Virus record (IMG/VR): IMGVR_UViG_3300010354_000527
Location: 1 to 26,591 of that record
Origin: a virus
Strand: one strand, 5' to 3'
Length of the DNA stretch: 26,591 nucleotides
The position numbers and the translations under genes were made by a program. Positions 16,037 to 23,900 of this stretch are shown here, one piece after another; the first letter of the stretch is position 1, and each line of letters begins with the position of its first letter. Under the pieces are notes generated by a model. The model had not been told where the DNA came from and did not search any database. It saw only the letters and a list, made by a program, of their open reading frames with translations.

Positions 16037-17922
16037 TGGCATCTTTTTCAGAAAATTCTTTGTTTGAGCAAGGCAGATTTAATGACCCCTTTTATGTGAC
16101 TGGGTCAAAATCTAGGATAGGAGAAGAACCAGGTTCTTTCTCATCAGCGCTGAGAGATAAGACACAATTAAAGGTAACTTTTCCAGTCAAGAACAAAGTA
16201 AAGATGCTTGCAAACAGTAGCAGTATCTACTATTACGACATAAAAAACGGTCAATGGAACATCCCACAAAAATCAAAAGCAGATTTGACTGGCTTCTCTG
16301 GACATACAGCTTTTGATTCCAAATCAACAGTTGTTGGAACTTCCGGTATATTCACAGGAATTGTCATACAGACAGGAACGTCTGGTTCCATCTTTGTGGA
16401 AGATGACAAATGGTTCGACACGCACGGGAATAGCCTGGGATCCGGAAGCATAGACATCTTCAATCCGATTAGATATTTTTTACTTGAAGACAGACGACAG
16501 AAAATACTTGAGGAAAGCTTTCCACCTTTAAATGTTATTAAGCCAGATAGGTGGAGCAATTTCTTGACCTATGACATGCCGAATAGCGTTCAAAGAAACT
16601 CAATGTACGACACTTCTAATGGCGAAACATTTACATTACCGATAACAGAGCCTTTCATGATTGAAAAAGTCGTTTTTGAAGTACCTTTCTGCTTCGGAAA
16701 CGGTTGGTTCAATGACAGAACTGCTTTGACTATAATGACCTCATCGGCAGGAGATTATACTGTAACTTTTTATGAGGGAGAAGCATCATACGATGTACAA
16801 GTTAAGAATCTAGTTGCAGACAGTAAAACATTCACTGACCTTTTTCTCAACGAATATCAGTTTATTGAAGTTGCAAAGAGTGGAAGTGCATCTGTCTACA
16901 ATTACGGCGGTCCTGGAATAACACTATCTCTCTTCTCAGAGAAACCAAATGGTCTTGGGAGAATTAGAGACCTTGTCTGTAGAGGATTTTTGACTCACGA
17001 AGAAGACACTAAAAGGGACATGAAATATGTTCCTGTTTTTGACGGAAAGTTTCAAAATTTCGGAGATTTCGATAATTTTTGGTGGCAATTAACGACTCTT
17101 GGTGTCGATACCAATGAGACAGAAGTTGATGCCGTCGTAAGTGCATCGTACATTGGAAGTAGCAAATTCTTTACAGGCAGTGTAATAGTCAAGTCCGAAG
17201 TCAATGTCTCTAATGGAATTAGAGTGATGCACACGAGAACTTTAAAAGGATATCCTGAATTTATACCTGGAGAAGAAGAAGATATATGGAATTACTACTT
17301 TAAATCTTATGAAGAGGGCATGTCCTTCGTTTCGGGATGTTTAGAGAACGAGTATGTTCCTCTTGGAGATGCTGTTCTCACTGGTATTGATGCTTTCGGA
17401 AGAGGAATGACAGGATTTTCACCGAGTGGTGGATCCATATTCGGAGGGGAATTTGTGACTGCCGGCACAGACGTAATCAGAAGGGATGGGTACATAAGAA
17501 ATCCCTCGTACATACCTGAACCAAATAGGACAGCAATACTTTCATATGTCTCGTCAAGTCTTACGTCATTTAATCAATATTACCCTGAATCTAATACCTT
17601 AGGTTTAAATGAGTATTACGCTTCTAATTTGAAGGTTCCTTGTTATTATTTCATTGGCTCAAGAAGAGAATCACCTTACCTCATATATCCGGGTGAAAAG
17701 CTCACGCTTTCTGTATCAAAAGAAAGACCGGCTTTTGTGAACTTTAAGGCCAACTTCTCTTCAGCATTACTTTATCTGTTTGGTCAAGCAAACATTCTGT
17801 CTTCATCATACTTGATGGACTTAAAAGACCCAGAAGGACATGACGTTCAACTGAACACAGGAGACATCAACATAACGTTCTACGGCTCTTATGTGAGAGA
17901 AGGAAATAAGTACATACCATGA
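16036..17922 (+). CDS. Peripheral virion protein (628 residues)
   Basis: A 628-residue protein beginning with GTG 16036, preceded by AGAGGT. It opens with ENSLFEQGRFNDPFYVTGSK and is beta-rich, with many Gly-Ser turns. Blocks that stand out are FNPIRYFLLEDRRQKILEES (around residue 140), a domain near 210-330 with FCFGNGWFNDRTAL and NYGGPGITLSLFSE, a Trp-rich strand (FDNFWWQLTTLGVD), FGRGMTGFSPSGGSIFGGEF (around 455), and a C-terminal domain with YFIGSRRESPYLIYPGEKLTL, a typical closing layout of large tail proteins. I recall similar blocks in tail proteins of marine T4-like phages but cannot name a family or a role. It overlaps the following gene by 4 nt (ATGA) and is flanked by other long tail proteins, so it belongs to the same virion assembly. 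Confidence 0.6.
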   Translation: MASFSENSLFEQGRFNDPFYVTGSKSRIGEEPGSFSSALRDKTQLKVTFPVKNKVKMLANSSSIYYYDIKNGQWNIPQKSKADLTGFSGHTAFDSKSTVVGTSGIFTGIVIQTGTSGSIFVEDDKWFDTHGNSLGSGSIDIFNPIRYFLLEDRRQKILEESFPPLNVIKPDRWSNFLTYDMPNSVQRNSMYDTSNGETFTLPITEPFMIEKVVFEVPFCFGNGWFNDRTALTIMTSSAGDYTVTFYEGEASYDVQVKNLVADSKTFTDLFLNEYQFIEVAKSGSASVYNYGGPGITLSLFSEKPNGLGRIRDLVCRGFLTHEEDTKRDMKYVPVFDGKFQNFGDFDNFWWQLTTLGVDTNETEVDAVVSASYIGSSKFFTGSVIVKSEVNVSNGIRVMHTRTLKGYPEFIPGEEEDIWNYYFKSYEEGMSFVSGCLENEYVPLGDAVLTGIDAFGRGMTGFSPSGGSIFGGEFVTAGTDVIRRDGYIRNPSYIPEPNRTAILSYVSSSLTSFNQYYPESNTLGLNEYYASNLKVPCYYFIGSRRESPYLIYPGEKLTLSVSKERPAFVNFKANFSSALLYLFGQANILSSSYLMDLKDPEGHDVQLNTGDINITFYGSYVREGNKYIP

Positions 17923-20900
17923 GTGTGTTCGAAAAAATTTTTACCGATTCAATCAAAGACGTCATAGGCAATGACCCTGTCGTAGATCAATTCGATACAG
18001 TCTATAATTCATCTTTCTTCGGAACTTCTCAAGATGATTACATTACAGGATCACTCCTGTCAGTCTCAAGAAGAGAAGGTAAGTTCGTATTTACAGAAGG
18101 GACAAGAGGAAAAGCGTTCAGTAAATACTTTTCTTCGATTCAGCCGCAGCTTTCTTACAATTTTTCTTCGAGAGATGTTTCACTAATCCCACAGCTATCT
18201 TACAGGCAAGTTGCTTGGAGTGATAGAGTTTCCAAGACATCCAATAGAATAGCTCAGTGCTTTGATTCAAAGGAAAGATACTACGACTCTTGCCTTCCTG
18301 ATCTAAACTATTGTTTAAAGCAAAACAACACAAGACCTTGGCATTTAAATACTAGATTTTCATTAAGTCCTTATGGCAATGTTGATGTAGACAACAATGC
18401 TTTTATGATATTCAACAGTATTCCTCTTAATAGAAGCAGTGAAGGTTTTAGCAATGATCCTACAGTAAACAATGAGTGGACATGGTCATATCCTTATGAC
18501 CCGAAATACAATCCCACAAGAAGAATGATAAAAGTCGAAGAGTCACTAGGGATTAGGTATTCTGATCTGAAAGCTGACTGGAATTTTGCAATTTCTGGAT
18601 CAAGCTATTTTTCTAATTGGAATATAAACATAGAAAACGTTACTAGCCTTGACAAGAATTCGCTAATATCAAAAAAGGGAATAATACCGATACTCCCAGG
18701 CAAGTTGGACTCGACCTCTATTTCTGCGCACGGAGGAAGAAATTCTCTACGTGGAGTTTTTGATCAGAAGTCTCCGTACTATACAAAGCTCATATATGGA
18801 ATAGACTCACAACTTGACAATAAGTTGGGCGTATCTCTTTTGGTTCCTTCTGATGTCAATCTCGGAAAATACGCTGATCACTCTTACCTTGGCGGACTTT
18901 CTGTGTCAGACCCAGGTTACGAATTGTTGACTGGCTCGATGACTCTTGACGATACTATCAAATTCTTCTTTGGATTTGGTGATCTCAACAATATGACTTA
19001 TTCTCGTTATAACTACGAAGAAACAAGCAAGCAATATGAGCAAGACTTTGAGATAGGTGAAAATATATTTTATTACTTTTGGGGCAATGCTGGTTCTTCA
19101 GACAGCCCAAGAGTAGACACAGAAGACAGGGCTTTAGATAGAGTACAGCAAACAACTACATACACAGTCTCCAGGTCAAGCGGAGGAGGAGAATTAGGAT
19201 TATCCGGATGGCTTTCTATTGGTTTCAATAGTTCGGCAACAACTGACACTTATTGGCTTACAGACTCTGGTGATCCAAATAGAACATCCATTCCTGCAGG
19301 GACTTGGACATTTCGGATCAATTGTTATGGAAACACATCCGGCATGCAGATAAAGGCAGAAATATACAAGCTGGCTGGATCTACTCCCACACTATTGGGA
19401 ACTTCCGAAGCAAAGTCTATTCCTGTTAACATGACATACATGAGGCTCGACTGGAATATCGCATCTCCAATTTCGGTCCTTTCTACAGATAGAATTGCTG
19501 TTAAACTTTTGATGTACGTCCCGCCTACAAATTATTTCATCAATCACATTGCTTATGTCAATAACAGATACTCTTACTTTGGATTTTTGCTCACAAGATA
19601 TTCGTCTTTGTCAACCAACATGATGAATACCTACAACCCAAACACGAAGTATAGAGAAGCAAAAGACACACCTACGTACAGCTTGGATGACTTAACAGTC
19701 AGATGGAACAATTCCACGTCGACAATGCCTTGGTGCACCGTCTATAGATCGGGTAGCACAACTATAGACGGAGCAGCTTATAACTTCTGGGGTCCTGCGC
19801 CTCTCTCTGGGACAGTCAGTCCATACAAGAGAGGTATATTTGGATTAACAGGCACAAATGAAGATTTTATCCTGTATGCGTCTGGAAGCTACGATACTTC
19901 TGTGCAACAATTTAGCAGATTTTGCCTGGACATAACTTCTTCAAGTCCGTGGTCAATTAGCTATGATAGAGCCGTTGCAGGTCCTCAGGAATTTTCATTA
20001 ATCTCATACATCGCAGGATACCCAGGAGTTCCCTCCCACCTTCTACCAGGAGGTGCGTTTTCATCTACTGAACTCATAGATGTTGTCACTGGTTCAAACA
20101 ACGATCCTGGAACAACACCGTCCCCATCAAGTCCAAAGTTTTATTTCGACACATTCAAAAATTTCGACTCCGCGTACGAATACAACGGTACAGCACAGAA
20201 TCCTACGACTTTTTATCCCGGTGAGTGGAGGTTTGTATTTTCCTTAAGTTGGGATGGCATCACGTCGAACGATTTCATAATGTCGGGTGTTGACAACATA
20301 AAGATAAAAACTTACAGTATAAGTGGTGACATTGACGGTCCGAAGATAGGCGGCAACAACTATCCTCAATTCAGAACATACAGAGTAGATCCTAGGAAAA
20401 ACGAGACAATTTCAATTACCTTGACTCCAACAGAGCTTACAGGATCAAAGCAGTTACACGAGGCCAACATCTTTGGCGTGTCACCTGTCATAAGAGGGTG
20501 GAAATACGGCCTAATCAACGGCCTTCCCACGAACTCAAAGGCTGTCTTCAGGAGGAATAGGTTTGGACAGTTCAGAGACATGCTCGAACAACGTCAATAC
20601 ACTAAATTCATAAATGTCGATGACTCACCGTCCGATGACGATGCGACAACTAGAAGCGGGTTCAACAAATTCACACAATCGAGACTGACCAGAACTATCA
20701 TAACTAACACGGTTGGTCCTTCAGTAGCTGAAGTAGGATTCTTTAGACAGAGATACAAGAAAGACGAAAGAGGAATTGGATTCATATACAACGAAAGTGT
20801 TAGTCCAAATCTCACCACTTCTCAGAATCTAAGCACAGAAGTTACTTCTTCATTTCCTTACTTTGATGGTGAAGCAAGAATTAGACAAGAGTCAGACCTC

Positions 20901-20966
20901 GCATTAATTACTGATGCAACTCTCACGTCGTTGCAAATAGATACGACAGGTCTGACGGTGGTCTGA
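17919..20966 (+). CDS. Large peripheral virion protein with jelly-roll-like insert (1015 residues)
   Basis: A 1015-residue protein. The N-terminal part ([20 protein letters not shown]; later [20 protein letters not shown]) is followed by several beta domains. Residues about 405-560 look like a jelly-roll adhesion domain: a long strand set with [39 protein letters not shown] and [16 protein letters not shown], a pattern frequent in carbohydrate-binding and phage receptor-binding modules. Near the C-terminus [20 protein letters not shown] continues into [17 protein letters not shown] (about residues 865-895), a strongly conserved-looking block I associate with large structural proteins of marine T4-like phages. 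It starts at ATG 17919 (ATGA overlap) and ends 1 bp before the fibre ATG, so it may be the fibre's attachment partner; that is inference. Confidence 0.6.
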   Translation: MSVFEKIFTDSIKDVIGNDPVVDQFDTVYNSSFFGTSQDDYITGSLLSVSRREGKFVFTEGTRGKAFSKYFSSIQPQLSYNFSSRDVSLIPQLSYRQVAWSDRVSKTSNRIAQCFDSKERYYDSCLPDLNYCLKQNNTRPWHLNTRFSLSPYGNVDVDNNAFMIFNSIPLNRSSEGFSNDPTVNNEWTWSYPYDPKYNPTRRMIKVEESLGIRYSDLKADWNFAISGSSYFSNWNINIENVTSLDKNSLISKKGIIPILPGKLDSTSISAHGGRNSLRGVFDQKSPYYTKLIYGIDSQLDNKLGVSLLVPSDVNLGKYADHSYLGGLSVSDPGYELLTGSMTLDDTIKFFFGFGDLNNMTYSRYNYEETSKQYEQDFEIGENIFYYFWGNAGSSDSPRVDTEDRALDRVQQTTTYTVSRSSGGGELGLSGWLSIGFNSSATTDTYWLTDSGDPNRTSIPAGTWTFRINCYGNTSGMQIKAEIYKLAGSTPTLLGTSEAKSIPVNMTYMRLDWNIASPISVLSTDRIAVKLLMYVPPTNYFINHIAYVNNRYSYFGFLLTRYSSLSTNMMNTYNPNTKYREAKDTPTYSLDDLTVRWNNSTSTMPWCTVYRSGSTTIDGAAYNFWGPAPLSGTVSPYKRGIFGLTGTNEDFILYASGSYDTSVQQFSRFCLDITSSSPWSISYDRAVAGPQEFSLISYIAGYPGVPSHLLPGGAFSSTELIDVVTGSNNDPGTTPSPSSPKFYFDTFKNFDSAYEYNGTAQNPTTFYPGEWRFVFSLSWDGITSNDFIMSGVDNIKIKTYSISGDIDGPKIGGNNYPQFRTYRVDPRKNETISITLTPTELTGSKQLHEANIFGVSPVIRGWKYGLINGLPTNSKAVFRRNRFGQFRDMLEQRQYTKFINVDDSPSDDDATTRSGFNKFTQSRLTRTIITNTVGPSVAEVGFFRQRYKKDERGIGFIYNESVSPNLTTSQNLSTEVTSSFPYFDGEARIRQESDLALITDATLTSLQIDTTGLTVV

Positions 20967-20967
20967 G

Positions 20968-23900
20968 ATGACAATAGCCAAAAATTCCAATGACGCTCTG
21001 ATATACGTAACGGAAGCTGGAAAGCTCAGGCGAACGGTCGTCGCCTCGGACTTGCAAGTAGGATTCCCGGGCTCTCCTGGAGAGCTTCAGATAACAGGCA
21101 AACTAGTACAGAGCGTGAAGCCTGTGACAGTTTCTCCTGGTCAGTCTGTCACATTTTCTGGCGAAGTTTCAATTCTGACTCTGTCTATAAATGGATCTGG
21201 GTCTGGAACAGTTACTGTGGTCCTGCCGAACAAGTCAAAAATAGGACACACTTGCTTCATCAAAGACGTCGACGGGAAAGCTTCTACTCACAATATAGTC
21301 GTAAAGACCTCAGACCCCAACGTAAAAATAGACGGAAATACGACAAAGATCCTAACGTCGAATTATGAAAGCATAATTCTAGCTTGGACAGGAAGCAGCT
21401 GGAGCTCATTAGGAAACTCTTCGTCAGGAGGCGGTGGAGTAGGTCCAACAGGCCCTGCAGGCCCAACCGGCCCAACCGGCCCAGCAGGACCAAAAGGAGC
21501 AACGGGAGCAGCGGGAGCAGCGGGTGCAACGGGTGCAACGGGAGCAGCGGGGGCCACCGGCGCGGTGGGACCTACAGGCCCAACAGGTCCTGTAGGAGGT
21601 TCTGATACGCAAGTAGTCTTTAATGACGGAGGAGCAGCAGCAGGGTCTGCAGGTCTCACTTACAACAAGATCACGCAAGCATTAACGGGAACCTATGTCG
21701 TTGCAACGACGGGTTTCACAGGATCTCTCACAAAGTTAGTGGACGGTACATCTTATTTGATTGCTGGTAATAACATTGTTATATCAACCGGATCAATAGG
21801 CAATGTGACGATTAGTACATCAGGTATTGCTTCTAATTCTGCACAGTTTCTTACTTTAGCTTTAGATGGAGGTCTCACATCTGAAAGAGTCTTCACTGCT
21901 GGAACAGGACTATCAGGAGTCGATTCTGGTGCAAACGGAAATTACACACTATCAATAAATGATTCTGTGGTCGCCACAGTCAGTGGAACAACTTTCACAG
22001 GTGCGACTAGGCACAGCGCAGGTCTCAGTGGTTCTCTTACGAATCTAACTGATGGAACGTCTTATTTGCTAGCAGGTTCAAACGTAGCTATAAGCACTGG
22101 GTCCAACGGCTCTGTTACTATATCCGCTCCGAACCTTGCGCCATCAACCTCTGCTTTCGTAACAATAGGAAACGACTCAAATTTATCAAATGAGAGATCG
22201 CTGACTTCGGGTACTGGCGTAAACGTGACGGACGGCGGTCCAAACAACACTGTCACGCTCTCCATCAACGATTCAGTAGTAGCAACTATCAGTGGATCCA
22301 CTTTCACAGGTGCTGTTAAATTCAACCAGGGTCTAAGCGGTTCTCTTACCAATCTAAATGACGGAACTTCTTACCTGATAGCTGGCGGGAACATGGTTGT
22401 GACGACAGGGTCTAACGGATCAGTCACTCTATCCACCATCAACAGCGGAAGTGTCTTAGGTACAGGAACTCAAAATTATGTAACAAAATTCACGACACAG
22501 GACACTATCGGGAATAGTTCAATTTATGACAATGGGTCTGGTGTAAGTGTTAACACAACTACTGTTGCTGCAAGTTTGCTTGTGTCGGGATCTTCTACGA
22601 CTGCGTACCCATCATTTGTGGTTAGGTCAGGAGTTACTTCTTCTGTAGCATCAGTTCTTGATGTGCAAGATGTTAACTCTATTAGCAGGCTTTTCGTTTC
22701 AAGTTCTGGACAAGTTGGAATAGGAACTAACTCGCCAAGTGGATCTGCAGTATTTACTGTGCAGGGAAATTCATTCTTTGGAAATAAAAACAGCAGTATT
22801 GCACTGACTGACCCAAATTATCCAAAGAAATTCGTTGTTAATAACACAATATCTGATGGTGATTTTGGTAATTTTGGATCTGTAGGAGCATTGATCGGCA
22901 ACAATGCAGAAGGAACCGATAATACTAAAAGCACATACGGATTGATTTCTTCTCTTATTGTTCCATCAGGAACTGTATACACGGGCGCCGGCGGCGGAGG
23001 AATATATTCTGGGTACTTCTATGCTACAGCAAACAACACTGGTTCTGCGCCTAATCCCACATTCTCTTGGCTTGCAGGAGTGTACGGAACAGCATATGGA
23101 TCGAACGATCTCACCATGGGATCCCGCCTCTTAGGTGGTTATTTCCAAGGAACTTATAATGGACTCGGCGGTTACACAGGTGGCAATCCTGACTCACACG
23201 GAGTCTTTGGGTCACAGAACTTCTCCACTGCTAGAGGAGGAACTCACTCAAACGTGGGAGGAATCTACACCGGCGCAACAATATCGAGTGCGTCAACCAC
23301 AGCAAACGTCTACGGAATTAGGGCATATGCAAGCCTCGCAGGCAATGGAAGCGTCATAACGAGCGCGTATGGCGCATGGTTGCAGATGACTAAATCTGCA
23401 GGCACAGTCACTAACTCGTACGGTCTGTATATCAACGACGTCTCGTCAATAGGCACTACAAGCTATGCGATCTATTCTGTCGGAGGCCAGAGTTATCACG
23501 CAGGAAATGTAGGAATAGGAACGTCTGCATTTACAAGTAAGCTGGCTGTGAATGGCACAACAACTGCATACGGTCTCGTTCAACCTGGAACAAATAACAC
23601 ATATGATCTAGGTTCTTCTCCCGGAAATTTCTGGAAGACTGTCTTTGCCACCAACTTGACGGGTTCCTTAACAAGACTGTCCGATGGTACTTCATATCTC
23701 ATTGCAGGCAACAACATTTCTATCACAACGGGATCGTCAGGTGCAGTCACGATTTCAAACTCTGCACCAATTTTTTACCAATGGAATGAACTCTCACCCT
23801 CTCCAAGACTCAACACAACAGCGTCTGTGTCTATAGCGGGCACTCTTGGATCAAGTTATGCTGCTCAATCAGCAGGAACAGATGTTTTCTTCTTCGTCAG

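Noticed and set aside
21186-21193. TATAAATG, another late-box-like sequence
   Set aside because: Inside the fibre coding sequence, with no gene starting downstream.
21363-21659. Pro/Ala/Gly-rich minus-strand open frame opposite the collagen region
   Set aside because: It is the antisense image of Gly-x-y codons; the repeat composition keeps other frames open by chance, and it lies inside the fibre gene.
23135-23359. 74-residue plus-strand frame inside the fibre gene
   Set aside because: Out of frame within a continuous long reading frame, with no recognisable features.
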